Shown here in pieces: positions 1 through 11,520 of a DNA stretch of 64,000 bases. Made by a program: the position numbers and the translations under genes. Under the pieces are notes generated by a model that was given only the letters and a program-made list of their open reading frames with translations, was not told where the DNA came from and searched no databases. Numbering within the stretch: position 1 is the stretch's first letter; each line of letters opens with the position of its first letter. The DNA comes from Cloeon dipterum (Eukaryota; Arthropoda; Insecta; Ephemeroptera; Baetidae): positions 25,971,883-26,035,882 of the forward strand of contig NC_088789.1 of assembly GCF_949628265.1 (NCBI RefSeq), given 5' to 3'.

Positions 1-26
1 ACCAAAGAACTTTTTCAAGTTCTTAC

Positions 27-3000
27 CGGCACGTCTGATAGCAGAAGACTTTCGGCTTGCCTATCAAAAATTTACACGACTGTGAGCTGAACTGCGAGTG
101 TATCCAAGTCATAGGCACCTGAGAAAAATGGAAGAATTTATTAAATTGAAATGTTAAATAAATTACTATGTCACTCACCGACTTGCCATCTGAGCACAAG
201 ATTGCATTTCCTCTACCACTAGTCTCCAGCTCTTCGCCGTGCGCCATGATCACCATGAAACACACATCAGTGCAGTAGTGGTCTATGCTCTGGGCGAAGC
301 TTCTGATGGCTCCCTTAAACATCTGCAAAAGACCAGTCAAATTCATTTGAATAAATAGAGAGTTAAATTGATTTTACCTCCGCAGTAACTTCCTCCTTAA
401 GATTCTCAGGGAAATTGGTAACTAGAAAGCCTAGCTCCCTCAGGAGTGCAGTAATATTTTTCGTGTCGATCTCTGAACCCTGGCGCTCCTTCTCTTCATG
501 GTTGTAATGGGGGTATGAATAGATGTTCAACACAAGTGCCGAGCCCTTAGGGTTGGACAGGCATCTGTAGACTTCCTGTGATTGTAATAAGACACTATTT
601 AATTGTTAAGTAAACAAACTGATTGGCGGCTGATAAGTTCAGTTCTTTCATAACAACAAATCATCAAATACAATGATTTACCGGAACATTCATTACTCAA
701 AAAATGATAATTACATTTGTTTTACATATTAACGCACTCACCTTGCGATTTAATTTGTTGTTTGCGTCCAAATCAAATCTCTTCCTGGATGGTTTCACTT
801 TGATGTGTCCGGGATTCGAGACTACTTCAGCATCCAAATCTTGGTGAGTTTCCATAACAAACTTAGCCTTTTCATTGTATGCTCCCTCCTTGACCGCTTT
901 TTTAACATCAGGATTGATGTCACTGAGCTTCTCTGTTAAAATAGATGGTTTGGCTCCGCTTCCATTGGTTTGTCTAGGCGGGCTGAAACGGAATTTTGAA
1001 TTATTTTAAACAGAAACCAAGGACAAATTAAAAGATACTTTTGGTATGAGATGTTTTCGCGAGGTTTGGAGTAATAATACTGGCTGAGGATATTTGTCAC
1101 TTGGGTATTGCGCATGAACGCGGCAGCTAAGCGCCTATACGGGTCCTCACACTCCATCTGCGTAACGTAGGAGAAAAAGTCAACAATTTTGGAGTTGGTG
1201 TGTGAAGTCTTCTGAAACACAAAATAACTCGATTTAAGGCAGGCGTCTCGGTGCCGTACAAATTGCGCACAGTTCAATAAACTTCCAATTTTCATTGTTG
1301 AATTGATCCTTACCCTTTTCTTTCAACAAGGAAAATTGCATTATTTGGCTGTTGAGCTGAGCACACCACAATGATTAGTTAGGGCTGTCTCCTTACTTGA
1401 AATCCGATTTAATTTCAAAGCCAAGAGTTTCCCCAATAAGTGGCATACACCGTTGGACAGATCTCGACGAGAGGAATCGGAATATGCCAAGTAAATATGT
1501 TCGAGCACTGTAAATTTTGGAGAAAATTGTCGAAATTTGAATTTTTATTGTAGGAAGGTTTTTTTTATTATTGCAAATTGTTGAACAAATTGTTTATCGG
1601 TCAATTGTTTAAGGCATCCTACAATAAAAATTCAACATTTTGCCATTTTTCTCCGAAATTTACAGTGCTTGGAATATTTTCTTGGCATATGTTCCGATTC
1701 CTCTCGTCGAGATCTGTCCAACGGTGTGTGCCACTCATTGGGGAAACTCTTGGTTTTGAAATTAAATCGGATTTCAAGTAAGGAGACAGCCATTGCCATT
1801 TGAAAAGCACGGTAACTTTCCAGCCAATTTTCTCAAAAAATTCCAGTGCTTCTCAAATCAATTTAGGCTTTAACTGAATCCTAAGGGATGAGTTTATGCA
1901 TTGGCAAAGAGCATTTTCCAGGCTTTTCCAGTATCATTCCTCTTTAAACCGATTTTCTCAAAAATTCAAACGGCAACCTGGGATTTTATTGCATATTCCT
2001 AATTTTTAGATATTTCAATAAGAGGACTTTGCATACATTTTCTGCGCAGCTTTACTTGCAAATTTGGAATCCAAATTTTTAATACTTATGTTCTTAATAT
2101 TTTAAAGAAAAACTTAATTAACAATAAATAACAGAACAATAAATTAAAAATGTTAAGCGATAATAATGACTTTACGTGCGAAAGAAAGGAATTCAAATAC
2201 TGTTATTCAACTTTTGTAACTTTGAATTAAGCAAGATGGTGAAACAGGAAGTCAACACTTACACCTCAAAACTGTACATATGTATTTCTATTTTTATCAC
2301 AAAAACTTCTGTTACGTTGTTACCAGCAACAATTTCAAGTAGTGAATAAAAAGTAAAAATCATTCAGCTAACACTCTCCATATTTTGGTCAGTTAAAAAC
2401 GTTGTAATATAAAATCTTCATTACTTGCAAACCTAAGTTTTATGTCGGTCTACATCATATACATTACGATAGAATACGACATATTTTCTGTTACTAAAAA
2501 AACCCTGTGCGTTTGGGAAAACCCTTGATGGAAATTAATAAATGCGCAAATTGGACTTACTTTAAAATATGAGTATTGATCTGAAGGTATCACGTCACTC
2601 ATCAAGTCCACAGCATCTTTGAGATTGGCGTTGGAGATATGGTCCGCGAGCTTGTTTATGTTGCTCATGATCAAATTGCGTTGTTCTTCATTCATGCCAA
2701 CAAATTCTTCTTGAGCCTCATCGCCATTTGACGAAAGCATCGTTTGAGTTGTTTCCGACTCCTCACTAATTTGGCTGAAACACAACATATTAATTAATAT
2801 TAATATTTATTTATGTAATGGATTAAAAAGACAATTTAAAATAGCTGATTAGTTGAGACTTATCAGTCTTAAAATATACAGCAAAGATAAGGAGATCTTT
2901 TCAATTTTGATAAGATCTATTTCCTTAGCCTAAGTAGAGCTTAAGCCGATTGAGCAAGTTGATAAATTCAACTTCCTGGATTTACATAAAAAGAAAAGTG

Positions 3001-4770
3001 ACTGTTAGAACCAAAAAATTAACTTCACGAGCCAATTTTAAATTTGTTATTATTTGCGATCAGGTCTGGATGATTTATTTTATCACCTTGTACCAAACAA
3101 ATTATTTAATTAGAATATTACCGTGTAATGGGGCGTGGACGTGACGGCATGAGCTTAATGAAGTGCTTGTTTATGTCGTCGAATCCCAGAAGATGACAGG
3201 TGTTGCAGAGTTCCTCAAACATGTTGGGGTGATCCAAATATAATAATTTAGTGTAGAACTGCCGAACATCCTGCTCGGTCTTTGAGTTGTCTCCAGTCTG
3301 CAGAACGGAAATGAATCAGATACATTTTGAAAGTGAGCTATTGTTTCACAGATCCTATATGATTCATACAAAATTTAGTGATTTTAAGGACATGTACGTC
3401 AATATTTCTTTTAATTGTAATAGTCAGAGCGTCGTTAAATTTTGAGAAATAGGCCAAAGCGATACTACAAACAAGTGCATCGTGACGTCATCGCTTTTCA
3501 GGGTTGCTTTTATAGACAAACAATCGGAATGGAGCAACAATAAAAAACCCTTTCAGCGCCAACCTGATGGGATTAAAGAGGGTATTCCCAGGACCATGTT
3601 TTCTGTGGACCTGGATTTAATACCCTTCATGGGAAGCACCTGGCAGGGCATGACCACCAAGTCTAGGAGGGTCCCCAGTCCTGGCATTATTTGCCAAATT
3701 TATCGAAAAAGCTTTCTTTTGATCCCTTTCTCCGGCGTGCAAATTGTGAAGTAAATTTCCCACCTACGCTAAACAGATCATGATTCCAATTGGGAGACAG
3801 ATGATGCTCACCGCTTGATTAGCATGCAGATTTAAAAACGGCGAGAAATTTTAATCATTTCCTAATTTTTAGATAGTATTTCAAATTAAGGCAAAAAGGA
3901 TTTTTACAAATAATGACCTATTAAGCTTCATTATAAGTGGCCTTCATATTAAGGGTTGTCACAAAATTAAAATGGCCTCTCTTCTTTGTCCAGCTCTTGT
4001 CTGCTGACGCTGTGGCCATTTCTAATAATTTCAAAGACACTCTTTTTGACTAAAAATGTTTAAGCACGAAATTTCAAATATTATTTGCTTGACGTCCTTT
4101 AAAGTTTAAAACTAAAATTAAATAATTCGCAGAGTTTATCATGCTTGAAACAGTAATAATTTATTTATAAAAGTTTTGAATTTGCCATCCAAATATTATT
4201 ATAGGTTTTATCCTCTAATTTTAAACCTAATTCAAAAGCAAAAGCTTCAGATTTCAATTTTTCAAGGCAAACATTTTATAAAACCGTTTAAACTCATAGG
4301 CATAAAATGATTGACAACCCTTCTTCCAAAATTAATTTATCAATAAACGAGTGATCGATGATCTCTATTATTTAAAATATCTAAATACATACATACATAC
4401 TTAATAAACAACACTGCTCATATTTGACCCGGAAGGTCACTGGGCTAAACTCACTCACCAGTTTGTACTCCTCAATTTCAACTCCATTCTGGCGCATCAC
4501 CTCAATAATCCGATGGATACTAACGCTGTTTGTAACCGTGACCAACGATTCCATACTATTGTTGATGCAGGCGACCTGTTCGGGGGTCATGCGGGGCACC
4601 TGTGGCTCAGCGGCCATCCCTCCGGCGACGACGTTCCTGAGCAATGGTTGCATCGCTGCAGACAGAGCTCCGTCAATCTCTTCTTCTGCGTCCTCGGATC
4701 TGTCGTCAGCTGCAGAAGGTGTATTGCAGGTCATGATGCTCAAACAGCCCCCCATGTCCTTCCATTCCAT
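27..4770 (-). CDS. Dual-CARD initiator-type caspase (Dronc-like), partial at left edge
   Basis: Cysteine protease of the caspase family, probably an apoptotic or immune initiator acting in cytosolic adaptor complexes. Exons on the minus strand: 4459-4770, 3122-3297, 2561-2774, 1039-1211, 742-982, 378-575, 179-322, 27-118; the rest lies beyond the left edge. Intron phases are consistent throughout. Exons 1-2 encode a CARD-like helical domain starting at MTPEQ. Exons 3-4 encode a second one starting at MNEEQ. Exon 5 is a linker. Exons 6-8 give the p20 subunit: the basic ERQGSEID motif, the catalytic His in MAHGEE, and the catalytic Cys in KPKVFCYQTCR. The Gly that normally follows, and p10, would be encoded off the window. 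Start chosen at the ATG of MEWKDMGG. The similarity I recall is greatest to insect Dronc, but two CARDs are unusual. Intron 1 holds a fossil ASH2L exon and intron 3 holds repeats. The plus-strand sister gene is at 55145-60761. Family assignment is firm; orthology is inferred. Confidence 0.9.
1249..1372. repeat. Palindromic MITE relic in caspase intron 3
   Basis: Degenerate inverted-repeat sequence related to the 142-bp elements at 37961 and 49141; it keeps the core words TTCATTGTTGAATTGAT and TTCAACAAGGAAAATTGC. The same relic sits in the equivalent intron of the plus-strand caspase (58033-58157). It was therefore present before the two genes were duplicated. Confidence 0.6.
1383..1791. repeat. 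Large inverted repeat (about 173-bp arms) in caspase intron
   Basis: The left arm (1383-1555) is an imperfect reverse complement of the right arm (1617-1791), with a spacer of about 60 bp. The arms share GGCTGTCTCCTTACTTGAAA and ATCTCGACGAGAGGAATCGG in opposite orientation. The right arm and the sequence following it to about 1940 match the dispersed element at 23317-23745. The left arm therefore looks like a second, inverted partial insertion. The sister caspase intron lacks it. Confidence 0.75.
3556..3700 (+). pseudogene. Fossil ASH2L exon 3 inside caspase intron 1
   Basis: This is clearly similar to ASH2L exon 3 at 62838-63010. It encodes readable remnants such as KEGIPRTMFSVDLDLIPFM and TKSRRV. 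It also retains the intronic acceptor tract (AATAAAAAACCCTTTCAG) seen upstream of the real exon, so it came from genomic DNA rather than from an mRNA. About 28 bp near the 5' end of the exon is deleted, more bases are missing after the NLMQ-equivalent codons, and the reading frame decays. It lies antisense to the host caspase. It cannot make a functional ASH2L segment. Confidence 0.88.
3800..3965 (-). repeat. Fragment of dispersed ~400-bp AT-rich repeat family
   Basis: Contains CGCTTGATTAGCATGCAGAT and, on the minus strand, a tract with AATACTATCTAAAAATTAGG. Related sequence occurs near 1975-2080, 19490-19760, 30885-31290, 39540-39950, 40195-40620, 50900-51150, 57585-58010 and 63110-63200. 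No coding capacity was seen. Mobile element class is unknown. Confidence 0.55.
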
Positions 4771-4930
4771 ACCAAGCGTCCCGACGGTTGTCCAGGCCCT
4801 CCTCGCTCGGTGTCGTCCTCAATGTGAGCGCGGTTGTGGCTGCCGTCTGTCTCAAACTGTATCACAAAGCAGACAACAAAGTGTAAAACACGTCGAAATG
4901 AGTGAGAAAAGCGTGAGTCATGTCTCGCAA
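4771..4930 (-). promoter_or_regulatory. 5' flank of minus caspase, conserved in sister gene
   Basis: This segment is the reverse-oriented counterpart of 54950-55144. Both contain TGAGTCACGCTTTTCTC, CATTTCGACGTGTTTTAC, and an untranslated leader with GTCCTGGACAACCGTCGGGA or close variants. Similarity fades beyond about 4930 and before about 54945, which marks one breakpoint of the inverted duplication. No TATA box is evident. It is presumably the proximal promoter and 5' UTR. Confidence 0.6.
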
Positions 4931-6039
4931 TCGAGTTGACAATACTGTGTTGAGTGTTGAGTGTGTTAGTGGTGGTTATAGTCGATTACGACGCCACCTG
5001 TGGACCGTGACCGCAACGTGATTTCAGCGTGATGCTGTATTACATATAAAAAGTCGAGCCTTGCGATCGCCTCATTGAGCGGGAATTTTTGTATTCTCAA
5101 CAAAGAGAACACGTCACGCAACAACTATGATATTATTGATCCGAGAAAGTGCGATTTTTTCTTATTGCTATCACACAGATGACACAGAATATAAAATAAG
5201 ATGATAATATTATTTATCTCAAAGGAAAACTTTCTTTTATTAGCGGTTTCCGAATTTTCTCCATTTTTGAAAACCTTCTACGGCTGTAAAATCACATAAA
5301 AGGCGCACGAGTTTGACTTAATAATTCAGCTGCTAAGCTGAGTGTGAGATCCAAAATCTTTTCAAATTTGGAAAGCTTATAAAAATTGGAATTGTATGCA
5401 ATGCAGACAAAATATTTTCCCCAGGTCAATTTCCCGGAAAATCCGTTCGAAAATTGATTTGAACTTACCAGGACCAAAATAGGCCAAAATTAAGCTGGAT
5501 TTTATGACAAATGACTGAGAAAAAATTACAATAATAGCATAAGTTCTGCATGCAATTTCCCCAAAACTATTTTTTTCCAGAAATTGGACGAAAAATCACT
5601 AACTTTTCCGAAGTATTAATTGTTATAAGACGTATGTGGCATAATATATTAGAATTTTAACCCAATCGCTTTCTCCCAGATAAAAAATCGTCATGATAAC
5701 AGAAGAGTTCTAAGAATTCCAACTGTGTGATATTCGGTGTGACGTTTAATGCAAAGTTCCTGATATGTTTTCTCGCAGTCGATGATAAGAGTGGTTTTAA
5801 TCCGGTCAAGGACGTTTTATAAGACTTCTGCCGACACTAGAAACTTCCGAATCAAATTTAAATATATATATTTGTTAATTAAATGCCCATTTTAAGTATT
5901 GCAAACCAAATCGTAAGCGAAACGCAGAAAATATTTATTTGGCTTTCACTCTACACCGAATATTTTTAGGTTTAATAAAAAAGAATAATATTTCATGCAT
6001 TGCGTCAAGTTGCAAAATCAGCAGATCTTTATCGATTTC
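4931..6039. other. Intergenic, no gene seen
   Basis: AT-rich sequence without a recognisable coding exon. Parts of 5130-5530 resemble 21355-21700 (shared words TGATCCGAG, TTTTTTCTTATTA, GGAAAACTT), so an old dispersed repeat is present here. Confidence 0.5.
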
Positions 6040-6047
6040 CTTTTTAT

Positions 6048-6315
6048 CAGCGGGGGCCAGATGTGCGATAAAATTTATTCCCAAACTGCGCAGATCTGAA
6101 TGTGGGAAGCAAAAAGCCCTCTTTGGATTCCCGTACGAGTGTCAAAAGTTTGTTTTTACGATCCAAAAGACTCAAATAGTACAAAAAAAATGCAAATTAT
6201 GTCACAAATATTCACGAAAACTTGGTTCTTTTAGCGCATTTTCACGTGACCGTGTTTTCGCACCATACTCCACCGGACGCCATATCTGCGCGTCGCACGA
6301 ATCTGGTGCCCGCTG
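6048..6315 (-). mobile_element. hAT-type MITE, copy A (268 bp)
   Basis: The terminal inverted repeats begin CAGCGGGGGCCAGAT at one end and CAGCGGGCACCAGATTCG at the other. An exact 8-bp target duplication, CTTTTTAT, lies at 6040-6047 and 6316-6323. An 8-bp duplication with CAG-type termini is characteristic of hAT transposons. The interior is non-coding. Two related copies are on the opposite strand at 21766-22030 and 33077-33336. Confidence 0.9.
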
Positions 6316-6406
6316 CTTTTTATTAGACAAGGTGGTCCCTGATCAAAATATAATTTTGTTTTAATTCTGGCTAAATGATGATACAAAAAATAGATTCTCA
6401 TTTTTT

Positions 6407-7066
6407 TGCTCTTTTTATCCCTGACCGAGGACCTACAAGGGCGCGCACTGCACTAGCACGAATGCTGAAACCCGGGTCCCATTAACACCGCGAACGGATA
6501 ATTTATTTGCTCGAAAAAGGAAAGGGATTTCCGTCTTGAAGTCGTGATATATTTTTTAATTATTTGAAACTTTAATTAGTGTTAAAGCAACATTAATTTA
6601 GAGGCAAAAATAATAATATTTCATAGGAGTAGGCAACTTAAATTAACCAGCCCGTTGGCTCGCATTGTTAAGGCACTCTCAGGAGTGTCAAAGCAATGAG
6701 AGGTATTTGAGCAGTTCGGAGATCTAATACTGGCTACCAAATATGTCAGAGATGGCAAAAAGTGAATAGTTCAGTGACTCGAAACGCTCAAATTGTTCAA
6801 CGGGCTGGGAGGCGCACCGGCGCCGACTCGCTACTTGCTGGTTTGCACCTTTCCAGCATGCGTGATTTGGCTTCACGGGACGAATGTCTAGCGTTTCAAT
6901 GCAGTCCTCGGTGCGGAGGCAAGTGGCCCTTGAGTGGGCTGGGTCCCTGTGCGGCCTGGTGCGCCCATGTTATCCGTTCGCGGTGTTATTGGGACCCGGG
7001 TTTCAGCATTCGTACTAGTGCAGTGCGCGCCCTTCCCGGTCCAAGAGGACAGGGATAAAAAGAGCA
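6407..7066. mobile_element. Fold-back element with ~95-bp terminal inverted repeats
   Basis: The left arm 6407-6501 and the right arm 6970-7066 are near-perfect reverse complements, sharing GGGCGCGCACTGCACTAG and AATGCTGAAACCCGGGTCCC. The interior of about 470 bp has no convincing ORF. Part of it (6655-6735) weakly recalls a tRNA-type pol III promoter. It was probably a non-autonomous DNA element. I did not find clear target duplications because both edges fall in A/T runs. Confidence 0.75.
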
Positions 7067-8343
7067 AAAAAAAAAATAGGAAGTTTAGCTCAAAATATTA
7101 TCTTCTACCACGGTTGAAATTATAAAAGGAAGTTTACTTGCACGGTGTTCATATGCACGATTGTTTAAAATATATATGGAAAATAATACTAACCTCTTTG
7201 GCTGAAATTGAAGCGAATGAAGAAATTACGAAGGTTAAAACTAGCTTATTCTTGTTTTTTCTACCCTATCGCAAAGAAAACATATTCTATTCACTGGAAA
7301 AAAGGTTGTTTGTCGGATTGAAACACAAATGCGCACAATATATAACAACTTTGATAAAACTGCTGATGCTTGACTGACGAGGAGACGCGGAGCAATATAA
7401 TGATTCATAGGATTCATACAAGTGCAGCTGACAAAGGCAAGTGGCAAGTGCGCGCTGCAGCCGTCTAGCCAATAAGCACGCGCGGAAAAGTCTTTGACTT
7501 ATTGTTACTGAGAAATTATTGGCAGTGGAGAGTTCTAATCCCGCCCTACAATTAATTGCATTTTTTCATAATATGTACGCACACAATATAATAGCGATGA
7601 CAGTAGAAATAATGATTTTGATGCAAATTTGTGTCAGCGCCGAGTCGTGAGCCTGTTCTCTTACTATTTGCCAAGCTACTACAGGTGGGTTGACGGCATA
7701 GTTGTAAAGCAAAGCAGGGTTGTAGCTTTAAAATCCATTCCTTTGGATATATATTTTTTATTGTGGTGCACGTCGATGAAAATTGCAAGGCCTATAGAGC
7801 GCAGCTACCTGAAGGTTGAGTCAGGGGGGAGAGAGCGAGAGCCAGTATCGCTGGTCTTTTCTGCGGTCGGATGGACAGGTGGCATCTGTCCTTGGAATCC
7901 GAGAATATATACTATTATTCTCTATTTCCTGCAATGGTCAATACACAATAAATGCATTGAATATAGCCCTCTCCGCGGAGTAGTTATCAGGCTCCTCTCC
8001 CTTCGTTCTCCCTTTTGGAATTACAGCTCCGTTTTTTAGCTTGACCGCGGCAACGCAGGGCAGAAGGATATAGCTTTGTACATTATTTCAGGGTTGAGCC
8101 CAAATAGTGTTCTCGTCAGGGAAACCCCTGACAATTAGTTAAACAGGCAGTTCCACCACAGGCAGCAATTAGTTTGTTGTAAGAAGTATTACTTAAAATA
8201 AAAGAAAGCACATTCGCGGCTATATCATAATTTTGATGCCATGAATATTTTTTTTTATTTTGAATGAATTTATTATTAAACGCATACATAAGTAAGTTAA
8301 GGCCAAATAACTTCTATGCCATAAGAGGCAGTAGGAGAAACTT
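7067..8343. other. Intergenic, no gene seen
   Basis: There is no recognisable protein. 7440-7560 has a weak B-box-like word (GAGTTCTAATCCCGCC) that could mark a decayed tRNA-derived SINE. A short perfect hairpin (GTCAGGG, loop, CCCTGAC) lies near 8116-8133. Neither is strong enough to name. Confidence 0.35.
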
Positions 8344-8526
8344 TTAGGTCAAAGAGTTTAACTGCCGTTTCAATGGAAAATTCATGCAAGTTTTTAATAC
8401 TATAAGTTGCCATAAGGGCTGCCCTTGCTCGTTTCTCCAGTTCTCCACATGCCTACCAAAGGATAATCCTGATACTTGAAACATAACACCCAAATAACAA
8501 AATTCTGGGACAAAATCCACATTCAC
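8344..8526 (-). pseudogene. Decayed non-LTR reverse transcriptase fragment
   Basis: The minus strand encodes a short piece with VPEFCYLGVMFQVSGLSFGR HVENW, resembling the stretch of non-LTR reverse transcriptases just after the polymerase core (the FxYLGV...GLSF..H region). Only about 60 codons remain, so this is a dead fragment. It differs in sequence from the element at 9477-10690 and may be another family. Confidence 0.5.
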
Positions 8527-9476
8527 ACCACATTTTACACCTTTCCATGAATATTTTTTGAATATTCAAATATTTTTATTAGGACATTTAAAGTTCCCGG
8601 CACACATTATTGCATCATCGGCTTCGATTTTTCAAGACAATTTTATTTGTATAAAAACTTGTGCTGTTTTGATCTCTTTCTCCCCCTCTAACTGAGTGTG
8701 AGCCCGGTCGGTAACTTATTCGAGTGGAAGAATCTGTCAAGCGGAGGATCTATAGAACATTGTTGTTGCTTTGGTTCCTGCAAAAGAGGTCTTTCTGCTC
8801 GAGTTATAAATAGGCTATTAACAATATGTTCAATAGAAATGTAACCATGCTTCGTCTGGTTTGATTGAGCCTGGTTTTATATATGTATATTGAACATAAA
8901 AAACGACCTCGAGCGGTCGCATATATTTCTAAAGTCTTAGGCTTTCAACGTTTATGCTAGCTATTTTTTGTTCTTGTACCCTGTAACACAATTCAGCAAA
9001 TACAATTTTTTAGAACAACAAATTCTGTCAAATTCAATAATCTTAAAGAAAAGAATAAAAAAGGTCAAATTTCCTTTCGCACACTTGCTATAGTTTATAG
9101 AATTTATGTAGCGCACTTTACTGAAGTGATTTTGGCTGTCAAAAGGAATTTTTTCCTACAACAAAAGACGGCCTAATATATTGCTCACAAATTTAGCAGC
9201 AAAAAAACAGGTATTTGGGGATTTCCTCCTATTCCGTATTTTTTCCGAATTTGATAAGATGTCATATTTTGCGCCAAACAATCCAGAGTTCGAAAAATTC
9301 AAATTTTTATTTAAAATTATATTAATCCTCTTTTAGATTCAAATTTTGGTTTATTACGGATCAGCAGGGCAACTGTGCCCCATACATCCACATCCAGAAC
9401 TTAACAAAAATATAACAAAGCATTTTTTTGTATTTGATAACAGAGGGAATAGTAAAATCAGTCTATCATATCAGTA

Positions 9477-10690
9477 TTTGGCAAGAAATGTTTGGCTCAG
9501 TTTTTGTTTGAATGCACTTGAGTTCCCATTCATACACAGATTCGGCGACAGGTTGTTCCACAGGCGATAACAAATGACTTGGAAGCACTGCTCAGGCACT
9601 GTTACACTGACAAAGGGGGCCCGAAGTCGCATTCGATGCGCCCGTGACCTACCCAAAAAATCGACATCATGCATTGTTGTTACAAGATTGCGCAAATATT
9701 GAGGACTATTATTATACAAAATTTTGTGAGTCTGGACTAGAATATGCAGTTTACGTCTATCAGTGACATTTAATATTTGGCATTTTTTGTACAACGGGGA
9801 AAGTCGCTGACCACGTTTCACTCCGAAAATATACCTTATGAGATGATTTTGCAATACTTGCAGCCTATTGATCTGCGCCGCGCTCAAGTTACAAAACACA
9901 ACATCAGAGTAGTCGAAATGGGGTAGTATCAACGCTTTTACTAGTTTAATTCTGATTTTTTCTGGAGTCACATTCCTAAACTTCTCTAAAGTTTTTAACG
10001 TGCCAAAGACTTTTTGAAAAATTCGCGAGACTTGCCCTTCCCATGACAGGTATCGGTCGAACACAATGCCTAAGTTTTTGACTCGGTCGCTGAAATCAAA
10101 CTCGACGTAATCTACATCCACCTCGTCACGATACGGCAATTCCGTTTCCATTATGCGCACATTACTCAAGTTCTTTAAGTCGAGCCTGGAGTGAACTCGC
10201 TCGGACCCGACCAGCAGAACTTGCGTTTTCCGCGGATTCAGCTTAAGCCCGTGTCGCTCAGACCATATGACAACATCATTTAAAATAGCATTCATTACTG
10301 CGACAGAATTTACAATCTCGTCCGGCCTGCAGCTCAAGTATAGCTGTATGTCGTCAGCGTAAAGGTGATAATTGCAGCGCCCTTTAAAGAGATGCACAAC
10401 GTCATGCGTGAACACGGAAAACAATAATGGGCCGAGAACCGAGCCCTGTGGAACACCTGCCTCGATTTCAACCCATTTTGAGAATTTTCCGCCTTCACCC
10501 CTGATCGCGTGCGTTCTCCCGCTGAGAAAACTGCGAAAAAAATTTATTGCCGATTCCGAAAAATTTTAACTGCTGCAATTTAATCAAAAGAAGTGAATGA
10601 TCAACAAGATCAAAGGCCTTGGAGTAATCTAAAAATATCATCAGCGTCAGCTCGCCTTTGAAAATTGAGACCCGGAGGTCTTCAGTCTTC
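9477..10690 (-). mobile_element. 5'-truncated non-LTR retrotransposon (reverse transcriptase)
   Basis: The minus strand encodes the C-terminal two thirds of a non-LTR reverse transcriptase. Reading from high to low coordinates: FLDYSKAFDLVDHSLL, then the motif GVPQGSVLGPLLFSVF, then the catalytic YADDIQLYL box, and a long C-terminal region ending at FKQKLSQTFLAKY. The part from 10424 down is one open frame of 317 codons. Upstream, the frame between SKAFDLVDHS and GVPQGS is disrupted. No endonuclease domain is present, so the copy is truncated at its 5' end and inactive. The motifs fit CR1/Jockey-like elements; the clade is not certain. No target duplication was identified. Confidence 0.87.
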
Positions 10691-10699
10691 TTTTAGTGA

Positions 10700-11520
10700 A
10701 ATCATTGGCACTCTAGAATTGATTTTTTTAAGAATTTGTTTATTTTGGTCAATCATTAAATATTTATGATCTGCGATCAAAATTAATGCATGTTTGTTTT
10801 TTAATAATGCGCCAAATTCCGTAAAATACCCGCGGAAAAATTCGAACCCTGATTTCGCATTAGAGGCTGAAGATTGTTTTTTTACGTTGTCACAAAGGGC
10901 CGCAAAGTAGATTCAATTTAGTTTATTAATAGACAGATTTGCTAATTTTTAAATAATGAAAAAGTAAGACAGCGCCAGCAGATATTTGTACTTAAAATTA
11001 ATTCATTATTTACTCATGATTATGAGGAATGGTTTTATATCAAACGTCATTTCGTCATCAATACGTGTGAATGAAAAAATCGGTTGAACCCTAATCTCAT
11101 TCTATCACGGTCATAAATATCGCACTTTTATACGCAGATAAACAGCATGATCAGTTAAATTGAATCTTCATTCAACGGAGTGGTAGAAAATGAGATCATT
11201 CTTATTGATTCATCACTTATCAATGCGATGCAAAGCTTACATGAAATTCAATTGTTAGATACTGAAGTTGATTAAATTATTTGGGTTACTCACGTTTCTA
11301 AATGAAAATTTTGTAAATAAAGTAAATTTGAGGTTTTCCTAGAAATAATTAAATTTTTTACCGCTTGTTTATGCAGTCTTTTATTTTTAAATTTTGTATT
11401 TAAATGCCTAGCTAACATATGCACACTTAAATTCTAGTAGTTTCATCAGATATTTTTGTTAAAAACTATTTTACGTGTGTGAATTAGGCACACACAGTCT
11501 GTTTCTCTCTCTGGTTTTGC
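10700..11520. other. Intergenic, 3' side of UBX gene
   Basis: AT-rich sequence without coding signal. It should contain the 3' UTR and poly(A) site of the minus-strand UBX gene. Confidence 0.4.

Noticed and set aside
4424-4939. 171-codon plus-strand frame opposite caspase exon 1
   Set aside because: It is the antisense shadow of a conserved caspase exon; the sense frame is conserved in the sister gene.
7440-7560. tRNA or tRNA-derived SINE
   Set aside because: Only a B-box-like word is visible; I could not fold a cloverleaf or find a convincing A box.
7629-8039. 136-codon plus-strand frame
   Set aside because: Random-looking composition, surrounded by repeats, no recognisable motif.
8116-8133. 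Short perfect hairpin resembling a terminator or small RNA stem
   Set aside because: A 7-bp stem is expected by chance at this scale, and no U tract or snRNA motif adjoins it.
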